Shown: piece after piece, positions 50,628-61,311 of the stretch
Layout of the letters: each line of letters opens with the position of its first letter
How positions within the stretch are numbered: position 1 is the stretch's first letter
NCBI GenBank assembly: GCA_003416985.1
Contig: QVIN01000002.1
Location: 1-64,000 of the forward strand
Length of the DNA stretch: 64,000 bases
Direction: 5' to 3'
Source: Duganella sp. BJB480
GTDB lineage: Bacteria > Pseudomonadota > Gammaproteobacteria > Burkholderiales > Burkholderiaceae_D
The notes under the pieces: generated by a model
The model's input: only the letters and a program-made list of their open reading frames with translations
Told to the model about the DNA's origin: nothing
Databases searched by the model: none
Made by a program: the position numbers and the translations under genes

Positions 50628-51162
50628 GGCCACATTGCAGCCCCTGATCAATGAACTTTGGGAGGACGCCGCCGAAATGGAGGGCTGGCACGTCCATTGG
50701 CTGCTCGACGGTGCACGCGATCCCAGCATCGAACATCTTGTCCGTTCCAGCGGCCTGGAGCACTCCTGTCTGTTTTCAGGGCAGATGCACCCGCGGCTGC
50801 AGGCCGCAGCCCCCTATCTCATCCATTTACCGTTTGGATCAGTCGCGGCAAGCAGGCTGCTGAAACGTGGCTGGGGAAACGCATGGGGAATTTTCACCAT
50901 CGCCAAGGCCGATGTCACGCTGGCCCAACAGCGTCTTCATCTAAAGAAATTCCTGCGCGTCCAGACCGCGGGCGGAAAACTGCTGGCTTTCCGCTATTAC
51001 GACCCACGCGTACTCAACACCTATCTCCCGACATGCACCAGCGAAGAGTTCCGCACTTTTCTCGGACCGCTATCCCGGATCGTCGCGGAAAGCGACGGCG
51101 GCAAGAAGGCGATGGAATTCACCCTGCATGACGACGCAATGCGCTGCAGGACGCTGGAGTAG
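50620..51162 (+). CDS. DUF4123 type VI secretion effector adaptor
   Basis: A 180-residue DUF4123 protein: HWLLDGARDPSIEHLVRSSG, CLFSGQMH, AAAPYLIHLPF, GWGNAWGIFTI, RLHLKKFLRVQ and the hallmark AFRYYDPRVLNTYLPTC. DUF4123 proteins (Tap/TEC) load a specific effector onto VgrG and are usually encoded just before the effector. Here the next gene is a convergent reductase, so no effector follows. The cargo may be the overlapping upstream protein or be encoded elsewhere. The start has CGGGAG seven bases upstream. No structural type VI genes occur in this window. Confidence 0.9.
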   Translation: MNEATLQPLINELWEDAAEMEGWHVHWLLDGARDPSIEHLVRSSGLEHSCLFSGQMHPRLQAAAPYLIHLPFGSVAASRLLKRGWGNAWGIFTIAKADVTLAQQRLHLKKFLRVQTAGGKLLAFRYYDPRVLNTYLPTCTSEEFRTFLGPLSRIVAESDGGKKAMEFTLHDDAMRCRTLE

Positions 51163-51167
51163 CGGCG

Positions 51168-51821
51168 CTAGCGGGGATTCTTGCGCAGCACGACATGCGT
51201 CGCCGCTGACGTGGGAACATGCTCGACGCACTGGAATCCCAGGCCAGCCAGGTCCACCCCGGTGAACAAGGACTCTCCCGAACCCAGCACCACCGGAGAG
51301 ATTGCCAGATGCATCTCATCGACCAGGCCGGCCTTCAGATATTCATGAATGGTCGCGACGCCGCCGCCCAGGCGCACATCCTTGCCATTTGCGGCCTTCC
51401 TTGCCTGGGCCAGCGCGGATTCGATGCCGTCGGTGACGAAGTGGAACGTCGTGCCGCCCTTCATCTCCAGCGGAGCGCGAGGGTGATGGGTCAGCACGTA
51501 CACGGGCACGTGGTAAGGAGGCTCCTCGCCCCACCAGCCCTTCCAGCTCTCGTCCGGCCAAGGCCCTCGAACCGGACCGAACATATTCCGGCCAAGTATC
51601 CAGGCGCCGATGTTCGCGAAACTGCGGGCCGCGAAGTCTTCGTCCGGTCCATCCGTTCCCTTGCTTTCGTCGCCCATCATGCGCTGGAAGGTCCGGGTGC
51701 CGAAGAACCACTTGTGCAGTCCCTCGCCACGCTCGCCCAATGGGCTCTGCAAGCTTTGGTTCGGCCCCGCTCCGAAACCATCGATCGATATGGAAAAGCA
51801 CTGTACTTTAAGTTCGGACAT
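51168..51821 (-). CDS. Dihydrofolate reductase/RibD C-terminal family protein
   Basis: A 217-residue protein of the RibD C-terminal/DHFR-like fold: KVQCFSISIDGFGAGPNQ at the N terminus, GAWILGRNMFGPVRGPW, PVYVLTHHPRAPLEMKGG, VRLGGGVATIHEYLKAGLVD and EMHLAISPVVLGSGESLF. Such YyaP/YwjB-type proteins are thought to bind NADPH and reduce unknown pteridine-like substrates. The ATG at 51821 has GGGAGG five bases upstream; a TTG just before it is rejected. It is convergent with the DUF4123 gene (5 bases apart) and follows the OsmC-YcaO gene on the same strand. Confidence 0.88.
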   Translation of the reverse strand: MSELKVQCFSISIDGFGAGPNQSLQSPLGERGEGLHKWFFGTRTFQRMMGDESKGTDGPDEDFAARSFANIGAWILGRNMFGPVRGPWPDESWKGWWGEEPPYHVPVYVLTHHPRAPLEMKGGTTFHFVTDGIESALAQARKAANGKDVRLGGGVATIHEYLKAGLVDEMHLAISPVVLGSGESLFTGVDLAGLGFQCVEHVPTSAATHVVLRKNPR

Positions 51822-51843
51822 CAAGCCTCCCTGGTCAGGAAAA

Positions 51844-54045
51844 CTAATTGGAAGCGGCAGCCTTGGTGCGCGCCACGTGCAGTTTCTTGTAGCTGTCGAT
51901 CAGGCGCTGGTGCCGGTCGAGGCCCTCCAGCTTCATGCTGGTCGGCGTCAGGCCGTAAAAACGCACGTTGCCTTCGACAGATCCTATCACCGCATCCATC
52001 CGGGTGTCGCCAAACATGCGGCGGAAATTGACAACGTAATCTTCCAGTTCCAGATCGTCGTCCAGCATCACTTCCAGCACCACGTTCAGGGCCTGATAGA
52101 ACAAGCCGCGTTCGACCGTGTTGTCGTTGTACTGCAGGAAGGCTTCCACCAATTCCTGAGCCTCCTCGAACTGCCGCAGCGCGAGCTGGATCAGCAGCTT
52201 CAACTCCAGGACCGTCAACTGGCCCCAGACCGTATTTTCGTCGAATTCGACGCCGATCAGGGTGGCGATGTCGGAGTATTCATCCAGCTCGCTGTTTTCC
52301 AGACGCTCAAGCAGCGCCTCCAGGCTGGAGTCTTCCAGCTTATGCAGGTTCAGGATATCGGCACGGAACAACAGCGCCTTGTTGGTGTTATCCCAGATCA
52401 GGTCTTCCACCGGATAGACTTCCGAATAGCCCGGCACGAGGATGCGGCAGGCGGCCGCGCCCAACTGATCGAAGACCGCCACGTACACCTCTTTGCCCAT
52501 GTCTTCGAGAATGCCGAACAACGTCGCGGCCTCCTCGGCATTGGAGTTTTCGCCCTGGCCGGAGAAATCCCACTCGACAAAATCGTAGTCGGCTTTGGCG
52601 CTGAAGAAGCGCCATGAGACGATGCCGCTGGAATCGATGAAGTGCTCGACAAAGTTGTTCGGCTCGGTCACGGCGTTGCTGACAAAGGTGGGACGCGGCA
52701 AATCGTTCAGCCCCTCGAAGCTGCGGCCCTGGAGCAATTCGGTAAGGCTGCGTTCCAGCGCCACCTCCAGGCTCGGGTGTGCGCCGAAGGACGCGAACAC
52801 GCCGCCGGTGCGCGGATTCATCAAGGTCACGCACATCACCGGGTACTGCCCGCCCAGCGACGCGTCCTTCACCAGCACCGGGAAGCCCTGCTCTTCCAGG
52901 CCCTTGATGCCGGCCACGATGCCAGGGTACTTCGCCAGCACTTCTTGCGGCACGTCGGGCAATGCGAGCTCGCCTTCGAGAATCTCGCGCTTGACCGCCC
53001 TTTCGAAAATCTCCGACAGGCATTGCACCTGGGCTTCAACCAGCGTATTGCCGGCGCTCATGCCGTTGCTGACGAACAGGTTCTCGACCAGGTTGGACGG
53101 GAAATACACCACCTCGCCGTCCGACTGCCGCACGAACGGCAGCGAACAGATGCCGCGCTCCACGTTGCCGGAGTTGGTGTCGTACAGATGCGAGCCGCGC
53201 AGCTCGCCATCCGGGTTGTAGATGTCCAGGCAGTACTCGTCCAGGATTTCGGCCGGCAGCGCATCCTTGCGGCCCGGCTTGAACCAGCGCTCGTTCGGGT
53301 AATGGACAAACGCCGCGTTGCCGATCTCCTCGCCCCAATACGTGCCGGCGTAGAAGTGGTTGTTGCTGAGGCGTTCAATATACTCACCCAGCGCCGATGC
53401 CAGCGCGCTCTCCTTGGTCGATCCCTTGCCGTTGGTGAAGCACATCGGCGAGTGCGCGTCGCGGATGTGCAGCGACCACACGTTGGGAACAATATTGCGC
53501 CAGGAAGCGATCTCGATCTTGATGCCCAGGCCCGCCAGCAGCCCCGACATATTGGCGATGGTCTGCTCCAGCGGCAGGTCCTTGCCGGTGATGTAGGTGT
53601 TCGCGCCAGGCGCGGGATTCAGCGTCAACAGGGACTGGGCGTCCGCATCGAGGTTCTCGACTTCCTCGATCACGAACTCCGGCCCTTCCTGGACCACTTT
53701 TTTCACGGTACAACGGTCGATGGAACGCAGGATGCCCTGGCGATCCTTCTCGGAGATATCCGCCGGCAGCTCGACCTGGATCTTGAAGATTTGCTGGTAG
53801 CGGTTCTCCGGGTCCACGATATTGTTCTGCGACAGGCGGATATTTTCGGTGGGGATATTGCGGGTGGTGCAGTACAGCTTCACGAAATAGGCCGCGCACA
53901 AGGCCGACGACGCCAGGAAGTAGTCGAACGGACCAGGGGCCGAGCCGTCGCCCTTGTAGCGGATAGGCTGGTCGGCGATCACCGTGAAGTCGTCGAACTT
54001 GGCTTCGAGACGTAGCTTATCGAGAAAGTTGACCTTGATTTCCAT
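51844..54045 (-). CDS. ycaO: OsmC-YcaO fusion protein
   Basis: A 733-residue fusion. Residues 1-135 are an OsmC-like domain (DGSAPGPFDYFLASSALCAA, ending ILRSIDRCTVKKVVQEGPEF) with two cysteines in the peroxidatic positions. Residues about 165-570 are a YcaO domain (FTNGKGSTKESALASALGEY, then IERLSN; AQVQCLSEIFERAVKREILE; GRSFEGLNDLPRPTFVSNAV), an ATP-using fold that activates amide backbones. The last 150 residues resemble the C-terminal helical part of E. coli YcaO, which takes part in RimO-dependent methylthiolation of ribosomal protein S12. The size is as expected for the fused form. The ATG at 54045 is preferred to a TTG at 54069. It looks like the housekeeping type, not a RiPP cyclodehydratase. 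Confidence 0.9.
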   Translation of the reverse strand: MEIKVNFLDKLRLEAKFDDFTVIADQPIRYKGDGSAPGPFDYFLASSALCAAYFVKLYCTTRNIPTENIRLSQNNIVDPENRYQQIFKIQVELPADISEKDRQGILRSIDRCTVKKVVQEGPEFVIEEVENLDADAQSLLTLNPAPGANTYITGKDLPLEQTIANMSGLLAGLGIKIEIASWRNIVPNVWSLHIRDAHSPMCFTNGKGSTKESALASALGEYIERLSNNHFYAGTYWGEEIGNAAFVHYPNERWFKPGRKDALPAEILDEYCLDIYNPDGELRGSHLYDTNSGNVERGICSLPFVRQSDGEVVYFPSNLVENLFVSNGMSAGNTLVEAQVQCLSEIFERAVKREILEGELALPDVPQEVLAKYPGIVAGIKGLEEQGFPVLVKDASLGGQYPVMCVTLMNPRTGGVFASFGAHPSLEVALERSLTELLQGRSFEGLNDLPRPTFVSNAVTEPNNFVEHFIDSSGIVSWRFFSAKADYDFVEWDFSGQGENSNAEEAATLFGILEDMGKEVYVAVFDQLGAAACRILVPGYSEVYPVEDLIWDNTNKALLFRADILNLHKLEDSSLEALLERLENSELDEYSDIATLIGVEFDENTVWGQLTVLELKLLIQLALRQFEEAQELVEAFLQYNDNTVERGLFYQALNVVLEVMLDDDLELEDYVVNFRRMFGDTRMDAVIGSVEGNVRFYGLTPTSMKLEGLDRHQRLIDSYKKLHVARTKAAASN

Positions 54046-54158
54046 AGCTGAATTCCATTTTTTGCTCAAAATAATCCACCATTATCCGCCCTTTTAGCCG
54101 AACAACAAAGGCTGGCAACCGGTCCCATTCCGGCGGAAAGATTGTGCTGAATATAACG

Positions 54159-54187
54159 TTTACAAAAAGACATGCCAGGCATATACT
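54159..54187 (+). promoter_or_regulatory. Promoter of the secreted lectin gene
   Basis: TTTACA (54159-54164), a 17-base spacer and TATACT (54182-54187) form a near-consensus sigma-70 promoter 117 bases before the lectin ATG, in an AT-rich region. It is the best promoter in the window. Confidence 0.7.
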
Positions 54188-54204
54188 TTTTGGGCGCCAA
54201 TCTT

Positions 54205-54221
54205 CGCAAGCCCGAAGCCAG
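54205..54221 (-). promoter_or_regulatory. Sigma-54-like site upstream of OsmC-YcaO
   Basis: Read on the minus strand, CTGGCTTCGGGCTTGCG has GG and GC 12 bases apart with TGGC and TTGC in register. It lies 160 bases before the OsmC-YcaO start. A match of this quality is expected about twice by chance in the window, so it is only a candidate. Confidence 0.27.
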
Positions 54222-54304
54222 CGACTGACGCATTCAGGAAACGTAATGACCATGGCCGTATTTTTGGTGATCTTGCAAATCAACTCCACAAAATAGGAAA
54301 AATA

Positions 54305-55225
54305 ATGGCATCAACACTTTCTCAAAGCTTCAAACCGCTACATTTCGCGGCCGCTCTCCTCGCCTGCAGCGTCGCGCTGCAAGCCTCGGCGGCGCACAGC
54401 TACACGGACAAACTGGTCGCCGGGGAAACCCTGCAGGCCAATGAATTCCTGAAGCCTACCGATAACAACCTGGTCAACCTGATCATGCAAGGCGACGGCA
54501 ACCTGGTGCTGTACCGCATGTCGGACAGCGTGCCCCTGTGGCATACCAACAGCTGGGGACATCCCGGCGCGGTGACGGTGATGCAGGGGGACGGCAACCT
54601 GGTCGTCTACGGCCCGAATGGCACCGACGTCCTGTTCCACACCAACACCTGGAACAATCCAGGCTCCTACCTGCAACTGCTGTCGAGCGGCAACCTGGTG
54701 GTCAAATCGGCCAGCAACACCGTCCTGTGGGCAAGCAACACCTCGGTCCAGCCGCCGCCGATCTATTCCACGCCGTCGTATCAGCCGACGTTCTGGAACG
54801 ATGGCACCACCATCCAGCGCAACAACAACTGCTACAACTACGCCAACAACAAGCGCACCGACACCTTTGCCCAGCCTGGCCGCGCGCACGGCGTGAGCGG
54901 CTACGCGATGACCGGCCCGGCCGTGTACAACGCCGCCGTGGCGGACGGCCTGGTGCCGACCACCGCCACCGGCACCTCGCCCGAGGGCAAAACCAAGATC
55001 GCGCTGGTGGTCGCCCCCGGCGTTGACTACCATTGGTACCGTCAGGACGCCGACGGCCGCTGGACCCACAAGCCCGGCCAGACGCGCGCAACCAACGTCG
55101 ACAACAGCGGCGTGACGATCTCCAATCCGGAAACGGCCAATCGAGGCATGTACACTTTGTTCGTGGGCTATTTCTTCACGCCGTCGGACGCGGTCCAAGG
55201 CCAGGGCAAGGCGGACATCCGCTAA
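54305..55225 (+). CDS. Secreted bulb-type lectin with papain-like domain
   Basis: A 306-residue exported protein with a signal peptide (cleavage after VALQASA). Residues about 30-150 are a bulb-type (monocot mannose-binding) lectin with three sugar-binding-type strands: IMQGDGNLVLYRM, VMQGDGNLVVYGP and LLSSGNLVVKSA, the first two fitting QxDxNxVxY. After a Pro-rich linker, residues about 175-306 contain NNNCYNYANNKRTDTFAQPG and later VDYHWYRQDADGRWTHKPGQ. That Cys-then-His layout fits a papain/NlpC-like hydrolase. The lectin would anchor the enzyme to mannose-type glycans. A small exported protein follows 32 bases downstream and may be its partner or inhibitor. The catalytic role is inferred. 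Confidence 0.8.
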   Translation: MASTLSQSFKPLHFAAALLACSVALQASAAHSYTDKLVAGETLQANEFLKPTDNNLVNLIMQGDGNLVLYRMSDSVPLWHTNSWGHPGAVTVMQGDGNLVVYGPNGTDVLFHTNTWNNPGSYLQLLSSGNLVVKSASNTVLWASNTSVQPPPIYSTPSYQPTFWNDGTTIQRNNNCYNYANNKRTDTFAQPGRAHGVSGYAMTGPAVYNAAVADGLVPTTATGTSPEGKTKIALVVAPGVDYHWYRQDADGRWTHKPGQTRATNVDNSGVTISNPETANRGMYTLFVGYFFTPSDAVQGQGKADIR

Positions 55226-55257
55226 TCCGATTACCCACATAGAATAGGACATTCCAA

Positions 55258-55749
55258 ATGAAGCAATCTTTTATCAAGCACGCGCTCTTGGTTGCCGGCT
55301 CATTTTGCGTTCTGGCCGGTGCGCAAGCGGGGGAAATCGTGAAGTCGCTGAAAGTCGAACTGCTGGTGTTCTCCGGCCGCCCCAACCCGACCTTCGTGGT
55401 CACCGATCCGGCCCAGATCAAGGAGATCCTGGCGCTGGCGAAGAACCTGCCGCAGAAGAAAGGCGTGGACACCAGCGAGACCGTCCAGCCGGAACCCAAA
55501 CTGGGCTACCAGGGCTTTATCGTCACGAACAATTCGGATATTTCTTCCGACATCAAATCGTTCGAGGTGCATGGGGCCGACGTTCACCTGGCGCTGGTCA
55601 GCGGCAGCAAGCAGGCCGGCAAATCGACCGTCGTGCATGCCGAAGGCATCGATTCCGACGCCACGCTGGAAAACAAGCTGCTGTCGCATGTGAAGGACAA
55701 CGGCCTGGTTGACGAGAAAGTGCTGGAGTTTATCGAAAACTCCAAGTAA
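55258..55749 (+). CDS. Small exported protein paired with the lectin
   Basis: A 163-residue protein with a signal peptide (ending AGAQA) and a mature part beginning EIVKSLKVELLVFSGRPNPT. The 'SGRPNP' motif recurs in small secreted bacterial proteins of unknown function that I have seen beside secreted hydrolases. The rest has alternating strands and charged helices (SFEVHGADVHLALVSGSK), with no cysteine in the mature protein. AGGA lies about 8 bases before the ATG. The gene shares the lectin's promoter and ends at a strong terminator, so the pair forms a complete two-gene transcription unit. An immunity or inhibitor role is plausible but not shown. Confidence 0.75.
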   Translation: MKQSFIKHALLVAGSFCVLAGAQAGEIVKSLKVELLVFSGRPNPTFVVTDPAQIKEILALAKNLPQKKGVDTSETVQPEPKLGYQGFIVTNNSDISSDIKSFEVHGADVHLALVSGSKQAGKSTVVHAEGIDSDATLENKLLSHVKDNGLVDEKVLEFIENSK

Positions 55750-55759
55750 GCCTTGACCA

Positions 55760-55805
55760 TGCCGATGGAGCGCAGCAATTCGTCGCTCCATCGGCACTTT
55801 TGTTT
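55760..55805 (+). terminator. Rho-independent terminator
   Basis: A perfect 13-bp stem TGCCGATGGAGCG/CGCTCCATCGGCA with an 11-base loop is followed by CTTTTGTTT. It ends the lectin two-gene unit and abuts the stop of the convergent SRPBCC gene. Confidence 0.87.
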
Positions 55806-56219
55806 CTAGTTCGCTTCCTTCGCCACCACCTGCTCCAGTGTGTTGAAGAAATGCTGCCAGCCATGCTTGGCGCCCTGGTAGGCCTGTTCCTGGTCCGGCC
55901 GGAAGCCGGTCTGCTCCATGCGCAGATGCGTTCCGCCGGCGGTCGGCTCCAGCGTCCAGGTGACGACGCTTTCCAGTCCCATGGCGTTCCAGGTGTAGGC
56001 AAGCGTGCGGATCGGTTCGACTTCCGTCACCTGGCAATCGACCGAGCCCCATTCCGCGCGGAAGTTAAAGTGGTGGCCCGACACGGGCTGGAAATCGCTC
56101 TTCATCAGCCAGGCCTCGATCAGGTGCGGCTGGGTCAGCGCCCGCCAGAGCTTTTCCTGCGGGTGTGGAAACTCCCGTTCGACTACGACGGTACGGATTT
56201 GTTCGGCGATAGCGTTCAT
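55806..56219 (-). CDS. SRPBCC (AHSA1-like) domain protein
   Basis: A 137-residue START/Bet v1-fold protein: VVEREFPHPQEKLWRALTQP at the N terminus, GHHFNFRAEW, TLAYTWNAMGLESVVTWTLE and a C-terminal GWQHFFNTLEQVV helix. AHSA1-like proteins of this size bind hydrophobic ligands and are commonly encoded behind an ArsR-type repressor, as here, where its ATG overlaps the repressor's stop codon. The ligand is unknown. The pair is autoregulated from the promoter-operator at 56551-56602. Confidence 0.9.
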   Translation of the reverse strand: MNAIAEQIRTVVVEREFPHPQEKLWRALTQPHLIEAWLMKSDFQPVSGHHFNFRAEWGSVDCQVTEVEPIRTLAYTWNAMGLESVVTWTLEPTAGGTHLRMEQTGFRPDQEQAYQGAKHGWQHFFNTLEQVVAKEAN

Positions 56220-56542
56220 TATTGGTCCATCCTTTTCAACAGGCCATCAAGATCGTCGAACCGGCTGTCCCAGAAGCGTGCCATCTGGTTGGTCCAGTCC
56301 AACAGCGGAGTCAGCGCCTTGGGTTGAGCGCTGTAGTGGGTCTGGCGTCCTTCATGCCTATCCAGCACGAGCCCGGCCTGCTTCAACACGGCAAGGTGCT
56401 TGGACACGGCCGGTTGCGACACCCGGGCCTGCGCCGTCAGCACCCCGACGGTTTGTTCGCCGCCAGTGCATAGCTTTTCGAAGATTGCCCGCCGGGTGGG
56501 ATCGGCCAGCGCCCGAAACAGCTCGTCATGAGAATTTGTCAT
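56219..56542 (-). CDS. ArsR-family transcriptional repressor
   Basis: A 107-residue winged-helix repressor: HDELFRALADPTRRAIFEKL, then LTAQARVSQPAVSKHLAVLK and GLVLDRHEGRQTHYSAQP. There is no CxC metal site in the recognition region, so it belongs to the metal-independent type that pairs with SRPBCC proteins. It is the first gene of a two-gene unit. Two direct repeats in its promoter (56551-56597) are the likely operators. Confidence 0.93.
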   Translation of the reverse strand: MTNSHDELFRALADPTRRAIFEKLCTGGEQTVGVLTAQARVSQPAVSKHLAVLKQAGLVLDRHEGRQTHYSAQPKALTPLLDWTNQMARFWDSRFDDLDGLLKRMDQ

Positions 56543-56550
56543 TTGAATCC

Positions 56551-56597
56551 ATAGCCACAGGGTTATGGGTTAACTATAGCCAGCCGGTTATGGGTTC
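56551..56597. promoter_or_regulatory. Twin operator repeats of the ArsR gene
   Basis: A unit ATAGCCA-N3-GGTTATGGGTT occurs at 56551 and again at 56576, 25 bases apart. Each is nearly palindromic (CCATAGCC/GGTTATGG in the first). The repeats cover the -10 region of the candidate minus-strand promoter, so a bound repressor would block it. Confidence 0.6.
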
Positions 56598-56602
56598 GTC
56601 AA
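56573..56602 (-). promoter_or_regulatory. Promoter of the ArsR-SRPBCC unit
   Basis: On the minus strand TTGACG (56602-56597), 18 bases of spacer and TATAGT (56578-56573) form a good sigma-70 promoter 31 bases before the ArsR start. The operator repeats overlap it. Confidence 0.6.
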
Positions 56603-56816
56603 GCGAAAATTTTATGCGGACGGCAATCGTGCGCGTCTTGACATGCATGACCGCCCCGGATATCGTCGCAACTATTGCCCAATCGAAAGCTTTCACGCTG
56701 GGCAGTTGTCACCTCCTCACCCAGGCAATCCATACCTTAGTTAAACGAGCCCGCGCCGCAAACGCCGGAGCTGGGGATGGAAGCGTTCCCACATCAACAG
56801 GAATGAAGGATGCATC

Positions 56817-60014
<3,198 letters not shown>

Positions 60015-60017
60015 CCT

Positions 60018-60053
60018 CAACGGCCGCCGTCAAAGTGCCGTCGGCGGCTGTTG
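60018..60053. terminator. Hairpin between convergent DHOR and CopD genes
   Basis: CAACGGCCGCCG pairs with CGGCGGCTGTTG (one G-U pair) across a 12-base loop. It starts 3 bases after the DHOR stop and runs into the end of the CopD gene. There is no T-run; it may terminate both transcripts. Confidence 0.45.
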
Positions 60054-60929
60054 GGATGTCAGGATGGCGGCGGCCAGCACGGCGCCGAGCAGCAGCACCG
60101 TTTCAATCCGCAGCGCCAGCCGCACCACCGCAACGCCTTTCAGCGAGCGCGATGCGGCCGGCAAACCGATGAATTTGTTGTAGCCGCCGATGCCGACGGC
60201 TACCGCCACCAGCGCCACCTTGACCAGCAAGGTAAAGCCGTAAACGGTATTCATCAAATTCCCGGTGCTGCCGACGCGATGCCAGCCGCTGTAGACGCCC
60301 GTCGCACCGATGGCGACGACAGCCACCAACGCTGTATGCGACATCAAATCCAGATAGCGGTTCGTCGCCGCCGGCGGCAGCCGGGCGGACAACACGCACC
60401 ACCCCGACACGGCCACCACGCCGGTCCACACCGAAATCGCGGACAGATGGACAGCCTCCGCTGCGTAAGGAAGCGTCCAGATTCCCTCCTCACCCGCGTG
60501 TCCCATCGACGCCCGGGTCAAGGCGAATACGCCCAACGCCAGCAGGACCGCCGTCTCTCCCGCCATCGGCAAGCGCGGGATGCAGCGCAGCACCAGCACG
60601 ACGACCAGCGCCATGAGCGCGAGGCAACTGGCATGCCCGTAAGCTGTACCGCTCACCATCATCCAGAACATGTCGCATGCCTGGCGCATGGTGCAGCCGG
60701 CCATGACGGCGGTTGCGGCCAACAGCGACCAGCCGCCGGCGACGATGGCAATGCCCACCGCCAGCAGGTCGAACACACGCAGGCGTGCATCAAGTGCGGC
60801 CGACATGACGTCGTCACGCGGCAGCCAGCGCCGCGCGCTCCAGGAGCCAACCAGCCAGCAGAAGCCGCAAATCAGCGCGAACGCCGAGCCGACCTGCACC
60901 AGCCAGACGGTATCGAATCCAGCGCCCAC
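60030..60929 (-). CDS. copD: CopD-family copper-resistance membrane protein
   Basis: A 299-residue protein with about eight hydrophobic helices (for example VGSAFALICGFCWLVGSW and AVLLALGVFALTRASMG). The CopD-type histidines lie in ASMGHAGEEGIW and AEAVHLSAISVWTGVVAVSG. CopD works with CopC to move copper across the inner membrane. It starts with a GTG whose first base is the last base of the CopC stop codon, so the two are coupled. It is the last gene of the copper operon. Confidence 0.9.
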   Translation of the reverse strand: MGAGFDTVWLVQVGSAFALICGFCWLVGSWSARRWLPRDDVMSAALDARLRVFDLLAVGIAIVAGGWSLLAATAVMAGCTMRQACDMFWMMVSGTAYGHASCLALMALVVVLVLRCIPRLPMAGETAVLLALGVFALTRASMGHAGEEGIWTLPYAAEAVHLSAISVWTGVVAVSGWCVLSARLPPAATNRYLDLMSHTALVAVVAIGATGVYSGWHRVGSTGNLMNTVYGFTLLVKVALVAVAVGIGGYNKFIGLPAASRSLKGVAVVRLALRIETVLLLGAVLAAAILTSQQPPTAL

Positions 60930-61300
60930 TATTTGACCGTGAACGTGAACTCGCCTTTGCGGCGATGACCGTCACGCCCGGCGGCGGCCCAGCCGACCGT
61001 GTAGGCGCCCGCCGGCAGCGGCGGCAGAGCCAGCCGGAGGATCGCCGGATCGGCGTCATCGACCGTGGCCTTGGCCTGGCCGGCCGGTGTGCGCCCGCCC
61101 GCATCGGTCAGCGTGATGCTGCTGAACGCCGGTTCCACTTTTTCATTGAACGTTAGCGCGATCTCCTTTGGCGCCGCGTCCAGCACCGCGTTGGCGGCCG
61201 GGTTGGAGCTCTTCAGGCTTGCGTGGGCGGCGGCGAATGGCGACGCCAGCGTGGCCGCCGCCACGATTGCCGATGCTACGAGGGTTTGGAATGGTTTCAT
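60929..61300 (-). CDS. copC: CopC periplasmic copper-binding protein
   Basis: A 123-residue protein with a signal peptide ending FAAA and a mature N terminus HASLKSSNPAANAVLDAAP, where the first histidine is the Cu(II) ligand. The C-terminal strand AAGRDGHRRKGEFTFTVK carries the second Asp/His site. The length and β-barrel pattern (EIALTFNEKVEPAFSSITLT) are normal for CopC. The Met-rich Cu(I) site of some homologues is absent. It lies 11 bases after the multicopper oxidase gene and overlaps CopD. Confidence 0.93.
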   Translation of the reverse strand: MKPFQTLVASAIVAAATLASPFAAAHASLKSSNPAANAVLDAAPKEIALTFNEKVEPAFSSITLTDAGGRTPAGQAKATVDDADPAILRLALPPLPAGAYTVGWAAAGRDGHRRKGEFTFTVK

Positions 61301-61311
61301 GAGTTTTCTCC

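Noticed and set aside
51844..54045. YcaO as a RiPP azoline-forming enzyme for the repeat peptide
   Set aside because: It is about 19 kb from the precursor candidate, fused to OsmC and of the E. coli YcaO type linked to ribosomal protein S12 modification.
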